From Prevotella sp. (GTDB lineage: Bacteria > Bacteroidota > Bacteroidia > Bacteroidales > Bacteroidaceae): 64,000 nucleotides of DNA. The stretch lies in the NCBI GenBank assembly GCA_018385335.1, contig JAHAZN010000035.1, positions 1 through 64,000 on the forward strand, written 5' to 3'. Of this stretch, positions 43,755-52,616 are shown in pieces (position 1 is the first letter of the stretch; every line of letters starts with the position of its first letter). Made by a program: the position numbers and the translations under genes. The notes under the pieces are model-generated. The model was not told the DNA's origin and made no database searches. It worked only from the letters and a program-made list of their open reading frames with translations.

Positions 43755-46688
43755 TTATTCTATCACCATAACAAACCCACCCCTCGGCTTACATTTCATG
43801 GCCTTGGGTGCTTTTCCTTTCATTCTTCTCACGTTCCATTTCTGAGCGTCTTTCTTTCCATCTTCCAAAATAAGGATATTCTTTCCTCTCTTTACTATTG
43901 GTGTCAGATCGATGTTGAGTGTGATGGGGTGATCGGTGCCGTTGATACCAGCCACGTACCATGTTGTTCCCTTTCTTCTTGCCATCACCACCTGTTCTCC
44001 TGGGTAGCCTTCAATGAGCATCGTCTCCTCCCATGCTGTAGGCAGTGAACCGATAATCTTTTTCACCTCCTCGGGTTGTACGAGATAGCTCTCTGGTCTG
44101 TCAGCCCAGTGTAGTAATCCCGACTCATAGAGCACCGCTAATGCCAGTTCGTGGGCATTGGTGGTGATGTGTGGATGTTGTGAGTCGGAGAAGGTGCATG
44201 GGGTATAGTCCATCGAACCTATCACGTTTCGTGTGAATGGCAGTGTGGCATTGTGTGCGGCAGCCCTGTTGGTGAGCACGGGCAGGTTGTTATACCATTC
44301 AGCGCCGTACACACCCTCCACCGACATGAGGTTGGGATAGGTGCGTTGCCATCCTCTTGGCACTGTAGCTCCGTGGAAGTTGACAAGCAGATGATGTTTT
44401 GCGGCACACTCAAGCAGGTCGATGCAATATTGCATGGTCTCCTGTTTGTCTCCCGCAAAGAAGTCAATTTTCACACCAACCACTCCCTTCTCTTCGAGCC
44501 ATGCAAACTCTCTCTCTCTATTTTCCGGTGCGTTAAGTCTATCATGCGGTCCGGGTGCTCCTCCGTTTTTTGTCCATGCTGTCGAAGAGTTATACCACAG
44601 TATGGTCTTCACACCTTTTTCTTTGGCATAGTTGAGTGCCTTTTCTATGTCTCCGCCATTGCCCATCTCGTCCCATTCGGCATCTATCAGCACATAGGGT
44701 AGCGCCAATTTTGCCGCCATATCTATATATTGTTTCACTATCTGATAGTCCTTTGAGCCATGATTGTGTGCCCAATAAATCCACGACACTCCTCCTGGCA
44801 TTATCCAAGAAGTATCTTCCAGTCGGCATGGTTCACTGACATCGCTGACGAGTGTCGATTCCACGAGGTCTTTTCTCTTTCCAACTATCACCACCCTCCA
44901 TGGCGAGTTCCATTCGCCGCTCATCTGCAGTGTATTGATGTCGGGCACCACTCTGTAGTCCTCTTGATTACCGTCGTTGTAAAGACACGATGCACTATGC
45001 TGTCGCTCTATTCCTGCCTCGGTGATGAGCGCCCACACATCGTTCTCCACCTCTATGAGTGCGGGATATCCCCATCTTCTGTTGTTACTCTTTCCCGTTG
45101 TTGTCAATGGGAAAAACTCTTCATAGGATTCCGTCCATTTCTGCATCCATCTCTTTGTTCCTTCCTTTATGTTATAGGTAGTCTTTTCCTCTGCCAATGC
45201 GACATGCTGCAGTGCTGTGAGCTCATATCTGAAGGCCATTCCATCGTTGTAGAGTCTCACCCTCATGCGTTGCACTCTTCCCATGTTGTCTTCAAAGGAA
45301 TAAACTGTTTCAGTGGCTTCATTTGTGCAGGTCAGTCGTTTACCGCTCTTCATTTCATAATGTTCCTTTATCATTGTCGGCTTGCTCACGCTGCTTATCT
45401 TCAGTCCCCGTCCGCCTCCGTCTCTTGTATTCTGTCCGAACTGTGTGATTGTCAATACCTTTTGTTCCTCACCCTGCTGTCTATAACTAAGGTTGAATGC
45501 CACGATGTTTCCGTCTTTCACCACGGGTTGCAGCCTCACCTTTCCGTTGGGTGCCGTTATCGTGGTAGCCACGTCGGCGGTATTTTTCTGTTTGAAGAAT
45601 TGTTGCATAGTGGTGGCGAGATAGGTGCGTGCATTCATCCATGTATGTCCTCCTCCAGTGAGCATCTTCTCATAGTTCACCTTTTTGTCATTGAGATAGT
45701 CCCAGTTTCTCAGCACATCCTGATAGAGTAAGTCGTCGCTGCCCACACCATACCAGAGCATGGTGAAGGGTGGCTCTCCATCGAAGAGGTGAGGGAAATA
45801 CCTATCCATCACCGCTGGTGTGAGGAAGGCGCTGTAGGATGCCAGATAGGCAAACATCTCTGGATATTTCATAGCAGTGAAGAGCGCCTGCCCTCCTCCT
45901 CTCGAGAATCCTGCTATGGCTCGGTTCTCTCTCCCCGTCTTCACGCGGAAGTGCTGTGCCACATAGGGCATGACACACTCTGTGAGCTCATTGCTGAAGG
46001 TGGTGTACATCTCTGCCGCCTCCATCGATGTCGGTCTGGGAGTGCCATTCATCATATTTCCATAGGGCATCACCACTATCATCTCTTCTGCCTTTCCCTC
46101 CGCGATGAGGTTGTCGAGGATGATATTTGCTCTTCCCACCTTTGTCCATGTCTCCTCGGTGTCTGTAGTGCCACTGATGAGATAAAATGTGGGATAGGTT
46201 CTGTTGCTTGTCTCATAGCCGTGTGGGGTATAAACAAGTAGGGGACGGTTGATGCCGAGCACTTTGGAGTGATAGGTACAATAGCTCACCTTACCATGGG
46301 GCACATCCTTCACGGTGTAGAGAGCGGCATCGCTGGGCATCTCAAGCAAACTGGCCTTAAAGCGCTCGTTGGGGAAGATGTTGGTATTGCTGGGGTCTGC
46401 TATCCTCGTTCCGTCAACGATGAAGGCATAGGGATAGATGTCGGGGGTACTGATGTTTACCTCTCCTCTCCACACTCCATTCTTATCTTTGGTCATTGAC
46501 TTTGTGTCCTTCATAAACTGACCTTCTATGCTCACATCCTTGGCATGAGGGGCATCTAAGGCAAACTTCACTGTGTGGCCGTCATGCTGTATATCGGGCG
46601 ACTTAATAGGGTTATCCCAGTGATTCTGTGCCCAACCTGTGGTGAGGGAGAGCGCGAGTAATAACAGAGTAAGATTGTTTTTTGTCAT
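43755..46688 (-). CDS. CE1 esterase-GH97 fusion enzyme
   Basis: The 977-residue secreted two-enzyme fusion has a signal peptide (~1-20), then an E-set/CBM48-like domain (~25-120, KDVSIEGQFMKD). A CE1/esterase D-type alpha/beta hydrolase (~135-365) has nucleophile Ser262 in AGFSRGGGQ and His348 in GGGHTW. The rest (~375-977) is a complete GH97: N-terminal beta-sandwich, catalytic barrel and C-terminal domain. Asp742 in VGVKIDFFAG is at the position of the nucleophile of retaining GH97 alpha-galactosidases, so alpha-galactosidase-like activity is more likely than the inverting glucosidase type. I use ATG 46688 because the -7 box lies between the two candidate starts. Confidence 0.9.
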   Translation of the reverse strand: MTKNNLTLLLLALSLTTGWAQNHWDNPIKSPDIQHDGHTVKFALDAPHAKDVSIEGQFMKDTKSMTKDKNGVWRGEVNISTPDIYPYAFIVDGTRIADPSNTNIFPNERFKASLLEMPSDAALYTVKDVPHGKVSYCTYHSKVLGINRPLLVYTPHGYETSNRTYPTFYLISGTTDTEETWTKVGRANIILDNLIAEGKAEEMIVVMPYGNMMNGTPRPTSMEAAEMYTTFSNELTECVMPYVAQHFRVKTGRENRAIAGFSRGGGQALFTAMKYPEMFAYLASYSAFLTPAVMDRYFPHLFDGEPPFTMLWYGVGSDDLLYQDVLRNWDYLNDKKVNYEKMLTGGGHTWMNARTYLATTMQQFFKQKNTADVATTITAPNGKVRLQPVVKDGNIVAFNLSYRQQGEEQKVLTITQFGQNTRDGGGRGLKISSVSKPTMIKEHYEMKSGKRLTCTNEATETVYSFEDNMGRVQRMRVRLYNDGMAFRYELTALQHVALAEEKTTYNIKEGTKRWMQKWTESYEEFFPLTTTGKSNNRRWGYPALIEVENDVWALITEAGIERQHSASCLYNDGNQEDYRVVPDINTLQMSGEWNSPWRVVIVGKRKDLVESTLVSDVSEPCRLEDTSWIMPGGVSWIYWAHNHGSKDYQIVKQYIDMAAKLALPYVLIDAEWDEMGNGGDIEKALNYAKEKGVKTILWYNSSTAWTKNGGAPGPHDRLNAPENREREFAWLEEKGVVGVKIDFFAGDKQETMQYCIDLLECAAKHHLLVNFHGATVPRGWQRTYPNLMSVEGVYGAEWYNNLPVLTNRAAAHNATLPFTRNVIGSMDYTPCTFSDSQHPHITTNAHELALAVLYESGLLHWADRPESYLVQPEEVKKIIGSLPTAWEETMLIEGYPGEQVVMARRKGTTWYVAGINGTDHPITLNIDLTPIVKRGKNILILEDGKKDAQKWNVRRMKGKAPKAMKCKPRGGFVMVIE

Positions 46689-46729
46689 CGATCTTAGTTT
46701 ACTATTTATAATTCTTAGGTATAACTCTG

Positions 46730-46737
46730 CAAATTTA
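46730..46737 (-). promoter_or_regulatory. -7 box for the CE1-GH97 gene
   Basis: Minus-strand TAAATTTG matches TAnnTTTG, 42 bp before the ATG at 46688 and downstream of the track's ATG at 46742. It supports the shorter protein. Confidence 0.45.
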
Positions 46738-46840
46738 GTCATTTTTTCTCAGTTGCGTAACAGGGCATTGTTCATTATATCTCATTTGCTCTTCTTTTTT
46801 CACTATTTTTACGTTTACCCTCTGTTTTTCTGTAAAACCC

Positions 46841-46871
46841 TTTCGTATTTCTTAGAAAACTATTACCTTTG
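46841..46871 (+). promoter_or_regulatory. Promoter of the beta-barrel pseudogene
   Basis: TTTC (46841-46844), a 19-bp spacer and TACCTTTG (46864-46871) form a good Bacteroidota promoter, 49 bp before the ATG. The promoter looks intact although the gene is broken. Confidence 0.5.
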
Positions 46872-46919
46872 CATCAGTTTATTTTTTTTACATTATTATT
46901 ACACACAAAAAAGAAAATT

Positions 46920-47250
46920 ATGAAAAAGATTGTATTGATGGGGCAGTATTTGCCGTAGCAAGCATGGCAGCAAGTGCCCAGATTTACGTAGGTGGTTCAC
47001 TCGGTATCGGGTCATCCAAGGCTAACTCTAATGCAGACAACCAGACCAACTTCTCTATCAAACCCGAAGTAGGTTAAAACCTCGATGAGAACTGGGCTAT
47101 AGGTCTTCAGATTGGCTATGCAAGCGAAGATAAGACAGGTAACATATGTCATCCGACGACGATGCTCAGGCTACTGGTCACAATAAAGAGGAGATTGGTT
47201 TCTCTATCGACAACACCAACATCGAGTTTGGAGTGCAATTTAACTTCTAA
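46920..47250 (+). pseudogene. Decayed outer-membrane beta-barrel protein gene
   Basis: The ATG at 46920 starts a signal-peptide-like MKKIVLMG, but the frame hits TAG after 12 codons. Shifting frame by one base recovers VFAVASMAASAQIYVGGSLG, a normal signal-peptide end and first strand. That frame then meets an in-frame TAA at ...KPEVG*NLDENWAIGLQIG. After GYASEDKTG it breaks again, and the final frame gives IEIGFSIDNTNIEFGVQFNF-like residues with the terminal Phe typical of outer-membrane barrels. Total length (~110 codons) is about half of the usual ~200, so internal strands are lost too. At least one frameshift, one nonsense change and a probable deletion are present. Confidence 0.85.
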
Positions 47251-47302
47251 AAATATTTATTTTAACCTTAATGATAAAAGCCCACTGTAGTGGGTTGAAG
47301 AG

Positions 47303-47338
47303 CCCCATAGCTTGCGAAAGTTGTGGGGTTTTTTCTTT
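47303..47338 (+). terminator. Intrinsic terminator after the pseudogene
   Basis: An 11-bp stem (CCCCATAGCTT with AAGTTGTGGGG, two G-U pairs) with the loop GCGA is followed by TTTTTTC. A second small hairpin CCCACTGTAGTGGG (47281-47294) precedes it. Confidence 0.75.
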
Positions 47339-47425
47339 GACCCCGGTGGATAAAAATTATGAAATTTGGCAAACGCTTGGGGATGTACGCTAAAATGCAT
47401 ATTTCTACGCATGCATACGATATGA

Positions 47426-48511
47426 CTATCTTCCACCTGTCATCAATCTTGTAAAACGAGGAAAACTTTTTTGAGCTAAGACATAAATTCCTATCCCTAA
47501 TCCTACGATAAGGAAAGGGATAGATAAATAACCTAAAATCATTGTCAACTCTGTCGGAGATTTGAAGAGGGTAGTCCAAATTTTCATGATGAGAGCAAGT
47601 GGCATTATGTGGTATGCATAAATGAAAAAAGAACTTCCAGACAACAAATCATTACATCTTATTTCCCCTTCTTGTATGCCCAAAGCTGTCCATGCAATAA
47701 TTGTAATTAAGCCAATGACAATGCCCAAATTATGTATTAAAAAGTGTGCTTCAACCTGATTGTACCACAAAATGGTAGCAATCGTAACGATTAATATATA
47801 AAGTAAGGTAAAAGGTAAACGTAAAGGTTGAAAAACTGAGACAAAGTTATGCTGATGAACAGCAAACCATGCACCAAATGAAAAAAAGAAGAATGCATCA
47901 CTGCTAAAACCTGTGATAGGACAGCATAATCCAAGATACCAGGAAATTGCAAGAAATGTGACACCTATAACTTTTAAATGTCTAACAAACAAATATACCA
48001 ACGGAGAAAAAAGGTCCACAACCATTAAATCACGAATAAACCAAAATTGATAACTAATAGGCATATAATCTCCTTTATCCCAAAATATACCAATCCAATC
48101 AGACACAGTATATTCAACTATCAATTTGTTTACTCCTGAAGTCATAGAGGACAGGAACGTTTGGGCTAAAAAGAATAAAGTTACAACAACAGTATTCCAT
48201 AACAAATAAGGAATCAGTAATGTATGAACTCGCCTTTCTAACTTCTTCTTATAGACCGAAAAAGAAAAATCTGTATGTATAAAAAACAAAAAACCTGACA
48301 TGAAGTAAAAAAGGGGAACGGCAATACGGGCTAATTCCTCGCTCACTATATAACGAAATATATCATGAATGGGAAATTGACCCTTTGCAGCCCAAAGTTG
48401 TCCTCCTATGTTTACTTCAGCAAGATTTGTGTGTATAAAAACAATGCCTATAATGAGAGGAAAACGTAAAAATTTAATGGTTTTTGATTGCAGTTCTTCG
48501 TTTTCTATCAT
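47426..48511 (-). CDS. Acyltransferase family 3 membrane protein
   Basis: The 361-residue protein has about ten transmembrane helices and fits the acyltransferase 3 family, which O-acetylates or otherwise acylates surface polysaccharides and lipids. The N-terminal FPLIIGIVFIHTNLAEV contains the His usually required for catalysis, and LFYFMSGFLFFIHT follows as in the family. The gene is clearly AT-rich: lines I counted run about 32-37% GC, against 53-65% in neighbouring genes, which suggests horizontal acquisition. It stands alone between a pseudogene and an AEC carrier. ATG start. Confidence 0.85.
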   Translation of the reverse strand: MIENEELQSKTIKFLRFPLIIGIVFIHTNLAEVNIGGQLWAAKGQFPIHDIFRYIVSEELARIAVPLFYFMSGFLFFIHTDFSFSVYKKKLERRVHTLLIPYLLWNTVVVTLFFLAQTFLSSMTSGVNKLIVEYTVSDWIGIFWDKGDYMPISYQFWFIRDLMVVDLFSPLVYLFVRHLKVIGVTFLAISWYLGLCCPITGFSSDAFFFFSFGAWFAVHQHNFVSVFQPLRLPFTLLYILIVTIATILWYNQVEAHFLIHNLGIVIGLITIIAWTALGIQEGEIRCNDLLSGSSFFIYAYHIMPLALIMKIWTTLFKSPTELTMILGYLSIPFLIVGLGIGIYVLAQKSFPRFTRLMTGGR

Positions 48512-48619
48512 AAAGATTTAACGTGAGTTTGATGAATTATAAGTCTATATCCAATTTTCTGTTTAGGGAGCAACAACTCTTGTATTCATCAATGTAAAGT
48601 GTGACTATTCTTACTCTAA

Positions 48620-48627
48620 CAAAATTA
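48620..48627 (-). promoter_or_regulatory. Possible -7 box for the acyltransferase gene
   Basis: Minus-strand TAATTTTG matches TAnnTTTG, about 109 bp upstream of the ATG, in the 178-bp gap before the AEC gene. No -33 box; AT-rich surroundings make chance likely. Confidence 0.25.
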
Positions 48628-48689
48628 TATGACGTTCAAAGACTGTCACTGTTTCCAGAAACTTGCAAGTATGATGGCATTCCCCTACA

Positions 48690-49598
48690 CTACAACAACA
48701 AAGCTACGATGGGGATGGTGGCAATGGAGAGGAGGGTGGTGATAAAGGTGAGTTCGGTCATGAGCGTTGCATCCCTACCGTAGCGCAGACAAAAGATGGT
48801 GCCGAAGGTGGCTACGGGCATGGCGAGAATCACGGTGTTGACACTCACCACCAATGGGGCAAAGCCCAGGGCACTGCACAGGGGCAGAAGGAGCACAGGG
48901 AGAAAGAAGAGGCGGAGCATGGCTACGGAAAAGACTAAGCGGTTGCCAAGCATCTGACGCAATGGGAGCTGCCCCATGGAGGAGCCTATGATCATGAGGG
49001 CAGCTGGCACTGTGATGTTACCCACCATGGTGAGTGGGGTGGAGACGACATGAGACACATTGCTGATATCGAGCGCTACTATTGCCATGCCGAGATAGGC
49101 TGCCACCATCGAAGGACTGAGCAACACTCGCCAGCGAAAGGAGGAACGGAGACGTCCACCTGTGATGAGCACCCTGCCCACGGTGAACACCCACAGCGTG
49201 TTGACCACATTGAGGATGGCAGCATAGAACACCGCCTCATGACCAAACAGGGTAGCGACAACAGGATAGCCAATGAAACCGACATTGCCGAAGAGGAGGG
49301 CGAAACCGATGACCCCACGCTCGCTCTCGCTATGGGTAAGCACTCGGGAGAGGAGGATGGCGGCGCCGGTGAGCACTATATAACTCACCACACTAATGGC
49401 AAGGAGAGGAAGAATGAGTTCACGATCGGGCTGACTGTCGCCCATCGTAGAGGAGAGGATGAGCGCCGGAGAGGTGATATCGACAACGAGGGCTGAGAGT
49501 CGGCGGTCGAACTCACCACCCATATAACCCAGACGAGCAGCCACAAAGCCGAGACAAACGATGGCAAAGAGCATCGCCATCACTGAGATGTTATCCAT
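48690..49598 (-). CDS. AEC family (auxin efflux carrier-like) transporter
   Basis: The 302-residue inner-membrane carrier has about ten helices in two halves, with the central GFALLFGNVGFIGYPVVATL motif (conserved Asn/Gly-rich crossover). Bacterial AEC proteins move organic acids such as malate or malonate; the substrate cannot be told. I use ATG 49598 because the track's start is a TTG. It is divergent from the FabK-like gene, each with its own -7 box, and its 3' side borders the AT-rich acyltransferase. GC content is high. Confidence 0.88.
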   Translation of the reverse strand: MDNISVMAMLFAIVCLGFVAARLGYMGGEFDRRLSALVVDITSPALILSSTMGDSQPDRELILPLLAISVVSYIVLTGAAILLSRVLTHSESERGVIGFALLFGNVGFIGYPVVATLFGHEAVFYAAILNVVNTLWVFTVGRVLITGGRLRSSFRWRVLLSPSMVAAYLGMAIVALDISNVSHVVSTPLTMVGNITVPAALMIIGSSMGQLPLRQMLGNRLVFSVAMLRLFFLPVLLLPLCSALGFAPLVVSVNTVILAMPVATFGTIFCLRYGRDATLMTELTFITTLLSIATIPIVALLL

Positions 49599-49626
49599 TG
49601 CTGACAAGTTAAATGATTAGTGGCTG

Positions 49627-49634
49627 CAAAGGTA
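49627..49634 (-). promoter_or_regulatory. -7 box for the AEC gene
   Basis: Minus-strand TACCTTTG matches TAnnTTTG, 28 bp before the ATG. Confidence 0.45.
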
Positions 49635-49682
49635 ATAAAAAATAATGTGATGAGAATAGGGCTGAAGTCGGTTATTTTGATT

Positions 49683-49690
49683 ATTTTTGC
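49683..49690 (+). promoter_or_regulatory. -7 box for the FabK/NMO-like gene
   Basis: TATTTTTG matches TAnnTTTG, 30 bp before the ATG. No -33 box. Confidence 0.4.
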
Positions 49691-49720
49691 AGCTGTATTA
49701 TCAATAAGGTAAGAAAAGAA

Positions 49721-50656
49721 ATGAAGAATAGAATCTGTGAACTCTTTGGTATCGACCGTCCCATTGTAGCGGGTGGCATGGTGTGGTGTAGCGGATGGCG
49801 TCTGGCCGCCGCAGTGAGTAATGCTGGTGGACTAGGGCTGCTCGGTGCTGGCTCTATGCACCCCGAGACGCTACAGGAGCATATTGCTCAGATGAAGAAG
49901 GCTACCACTAAGCCTTGGGGTGTGAATGTGCCACTTATGTATCCTGAGATAGACCGCCTCATCGACCTACTCATCGCTGAGGGTGTGAAGATAGTGTTCA
50001 CCTCAGCAGGCAGTCCGAAGAAATATACTGCCATGCTCCATGCTGCCGGTATCAAGGTGGCTCATGTAGTGTCGAGCTCTAAGTTTGCCAAGAAATGTGA
50101 GGAGGCTGGTGTTGATGCAGTGGTGGCTGAGGGCTTCGAGGCTGGCGGCCATAACGGGCGCGAGGAGACCACCACGCTGACGCTCATCCCACAGGTGCGA
50201 CGTGCCACCACCCTGCCCCTCATAGCTGCTGGCGGCATAGGCAGTGGCGAGGCGATGCTTGCCGTAGAAGCACTCGGTGCCGAGGGTGTGCAGATAGGTA
50301 CGCTCTTTGCCCTTAGCGAGGAGAGTTCAGCATCGGAAGCCTTTAAGCAGCGCTGTCTGCAGACCGAAGAGGGCGACACCATGCTCTGTCTGAAGAAGAT
50401 ATCCCCCACCCGACTGGTGAAAAACGAGCTCTACACCAAGATAGCACAGGCAGAGAGCGAGGGGGCCTCAGTGGAGACACTAAGACAACTGCTGGGACAG
50501 GCGGCCGCCAAACGTGGCATCTTTGAGGGCGACCTCGACGGTGGTGAACTGGAGATAGGTCAGATAGCCTCAGCCATCAATGAGATAGTTCCCGTGGCCA
50601 CCATAATGAAACGCCTCGACGAGGAGTATCTCCGCGCCAAGGCATTGCTTATATGA
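49721..50656 (+). CDS. FabK / nitronate monooxygenase-like flavoprotein
   Basis: The 311-residue FMN-dependent TIM-barrel enzyme has signatures shared by FabK enoyl-ACP reductases and nitronate monooxygenases: RPIVAGGMVWCSGWRLAAAV, GLGLLGAGSM, VVAEGFEAGGHNG and the phosphate-binding LIAAGGIGSGEAMLA. The EAGGHNG motif and length are closer to FabK, which would reduce enoyl-ACP in fatty-acid synthesis. Similar proteins are often annotated NMO, so the choice is open. It is convergent with a lipoprotein gene 21 bp away. ATG start. Confidence 0.85.
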   Translation: MKNRICELFGIDRPIVAGGMVWCSGWRLAAAVSNAGGLGLLGAGSMHPETLQEHIAQMKKATTKPWGVNVPLMYPEIDRLIDLLIAEGVKIVFTSAGSPKKYTAMLHAAGIKVAHVVSSSKFAKKCEEAGVDAVVAEGFEAGGHNGREETTTLTLIPQVRRATTLPLIAAGGIGSGEAMLAVEALGAEGVQIGTLFALSEESSASEAFKQRCLQTEEGDTMLCLKKISPTRLVKNELYTKIAQAESEGASVETLRQLLGQAAAKRGIFEGDLDGGELEIGQIASAINEIVPVATIMKRLDEEYLRAKALLI

Positions 50657-50677
50657 TAAGCCCCAAACATCATCTAC

Positions 50678-51202
50678 TCAGCGAATGCTGTCGGCCGAGG
50701 CTATCGGCTGATGGCATTTGACACGGTAGTTCCAATCAGTCCAATTGCTCACCTTTATGAGATTGAAAGAGGCAATGTCCTCGCGTGTCTCCCAGTCTTC
50801 AAAGATGCCTTTGAAACGTCTAATACGCCCCGACTGATAGAGTTCATAGTCTCGGATGACGATATGGTAGCCATCGTCGTAGTCGATATAGATTCGGCCA
50901 TTACGCACCTCCCAGTCGAACGAGGAGCGCACGATGCGGTTGGTGCGGGTGTTATAGTCAACCTCGGTGCCCCATCCGCCACGTGAGAAGTCGCCCTCTT
51001 GCACAAACTGTATCTCCGTATCCCACGAAGCATTGTCGTGATAGCGGTCAGCATAATAGTTGCCATAGATACTGCCCTGCCAGATACCATTCATATCATA
51101 AGCCTGTTCTACATCATCATCGGTACAGCTCTGCATCGTGACTGTAAGGGTGAGGATGATGATGAGTGTGAGATAGTCAGCTATTCGTTTCATAATACTC
51201 AT
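50678..51202 (-). CDS. Small lipoprotein, lipocalin-like
   Basis: About 174 residues: a lipoprotein signal peptide (YLTLIIILTLTVTMQSC with lipobox Cys followed by TDDD), then a beta-rich domain (GIWQGSIYGNYYADRYHDN, RNGRIYIDYDDGYHIVIRDY) with alternating strands like lipocalin-type small lipoproteins of Bacteroidota. The Asp-rich sequence after the lipid Cys may favour surface export in this phylum. I chose ATG 51202; ATG 51193 is also possible, and the longer track start is unlikely because it would precede the signal peptide by 20 residues. Function unknown; no operon partner. Confidence 0.75.
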   Translation of the reverse strand: MSIMKRIADYLTLIIILTLTVTMQSCTDDDVEQAYDMNGIWQGSIYGNYYADRYHDNASWDTEIQFVQEGDFSRGGWGTEVDYNTRTNRIVRSSFDWEVRNGRIYIDYDDGYHIVIRDYELYQSGRIRRFKGIFEDWETREDIASFNLIKVSNWTDWNYRVKCHQPIASADSIR

Positions 51203-51283
51203 TCTTTTGTTATTAATTACTGTTGTCACTGCAAATATCGGCATTTTAGCTTCATTTAGCAATCTTTTTTTCCTACAAGATAA

Positions 51284-51328
51284 TAGGGAATTCCCTACTG
51301 CTGTTTCTGTTTTTCTGTTTCAGTAGGG
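51284..51328. repeat. Inverted repeats downstream of the AmpG-like gene
   Basis: A perfect 14-bp palindrome TAGGGAATTCCCTA (51284-51297) overlaps the left arm of an 8-bp inverted repeat CCCTACTG/CAGTAGGG (51293-51300 and 51321-51328). It lies just past the AmpG-like stop codon. It may act as a terminator but lacks a T-tract on the minus strand. Confidence 0.4.
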
Positions 51329-51335
51329 CTTTTCC

Positions 51336-52604
51336 TTATTTCTTGCCAAAGGAGTCGTCGATACGCAGGAAGGCGGTGACAACATAAGTGAGGACACAGG
51401 AGAGGACAACGATGATGAAGAACCACTGATAGCCCACCCACTCCTGCAGTGCGCCGGCAAAGAGTCCTGGTATCATCATCGAGAGCGCCATCAATGCCGT
51501 GCAAAGCGCATAGTGTGATGTCTTATGTTCACCTTGACTATAATATATAAGGTATAGCATATAGGCGGTGAAGCCAAAGCCATAACCAAACTGCTCAATG
51601 AAGACGCAGCAGTTGACAATGAGCAACTGTTGCGGTAATGCGAAACTGAGATAGACATAGACGAGGTCGGGCAGCGTGATGGCCATCACCATGGGCCAAA
51701 GCCACCGCTTCAGTCCGTTGCGCCCTGCCGCCAGTCCACCAAGGATGCCACCGAGCGTGAGTCCTACAACACCCACGGTACCCTGCACCAATCCATATTC
51801 GGCAGGCGAGAGTCCCAGACCGCCCTTGTGGACGGCATCGATGAGAAAAAGCGCCGACACCTTGGCAAGCAGTCCCTCGGGCATGCGATAGAAAAGCATG
51901 AAACAGAGACCTGCACATACCTGCGGTTTGCGGAAGAAGGTGACGACGGTGGATGCTAACTGACTGAACAGTTGGCGGATGCCCACCGCACTACGCTCCT
52001 CATCTTCTGACGGACGGGGCAACACGGCACCATGCCAGAGCCAGAGAGCAATGAAGAGACCGGCGAGAAAATAGAACATCAGCGACCATGAATAGCGCAC
52101 GTTGCGTGTGAGCACCTCAAGGTTGCCAGCAAGCATCACGAGCAGTCCCTGACCAAAGATGGTGGCTATGCGATAGAAGGTGGAGCGAATGCCCACAAAG
52201 AGTGCCTGACGATGACTGTCGAGGGCGAGCATATAGAACCCATCGGCGGCAATGTCGTGGGTGGCACTGCTGAAAGCCATCAGCCAAAAGAAACACAGCG
52301 AGCCCTGAAGCCACCACGAGGTGGGGATGGTGAATGCCACACCACCAAGGGCAGCACCAATGAGTAGTTGCATGCTCACTATCCACCAGCGTTTGGAGCG
52401 GAGCACATCGATAAATGGGCTCCAGAAGGGTTTGATGACCCACGGCAGATAGAGCCACGATGTGTAGAGCGTTATGTCGGTGTTGCTCAATCCCATGCGT
52501 TTATACATGATGAGCGAGATGATCATCACGGCGACATAGGGGATGCCTTCGGCAAAATAAAGGGTGGGCACCCAGGCCCAAGGGGAGGCAAAACGATGCT
52601 TCAT
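51336..52604 (-). CDS. MFS transporter, AmpG-like
   Basis: The 422-residue inner-membrane carrier has 12 predicted helices and starts FASPWAWVPTLYFAEGIPYV, close to the AmpG-type N-terminus (the FxxGxP motif). AmpG imports anhydro-muropeptides released from the cell wall by lytic transglycosylases. It begins 12 nt after the stop of the large GT2-HIT-SpoIID gene, so the two are cotranscribed. SpoIID domains are lytic transglycosylases, so the pair makes sense as a cell-wall fragment module. Substrate is inferred, not proven. ATG start. Confidence 0.85.
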   Translation of the reverse strand: MKHRFASPWAWVPTLYFAEGIPYVAVMIISLIMYKRMGLSNTDITLYTSWLYLPWVIKPFWSPFIDVLRSKRWWIVSMQLLIGAALGGVAFTIPTSWWLQGSLCFFWLMAFSSATHDIAADGFYMLALDSHRQALFVGIRSTFYRIATIFGQGLLVMLAGNLEVLTRNVRYSWSLMFYFLAGLFIALWLWHGAVLPRPSEDEERSAVGIRQLFSQLASTVVTFFRKPQVCAGLCFMLFYRMPEGLLAKVSALFLIDAVHKGGLGLSPAEYGLVQGTVGVVGLTLGGILGGLAAGRNGLKRWLWPMVMAITLPDLVYVYLSFALPQQLLIVNCCVFIEQFGYGFGFTAYMLYLIYYSQGEHKTSHYALCTALMALSMMIPGLFAGALQEWVGYQWFFIIVVLSCVLTYVVTAFLRIDDSFGKK

Positions 52605-52616
52605 GGAGAGAGGGAA

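Noticed and set aside
44760-45731. 323-aa plus-strand ORF
   Set aside because: Antisense shadow of the CE1-GH97 gene.
46639-46923. 94-aa plus-strand ORF
   Set aside because: AT-rich, Phe/Leu-rich frame over the divergent promoter region and the pseudogene start; no coding signs.
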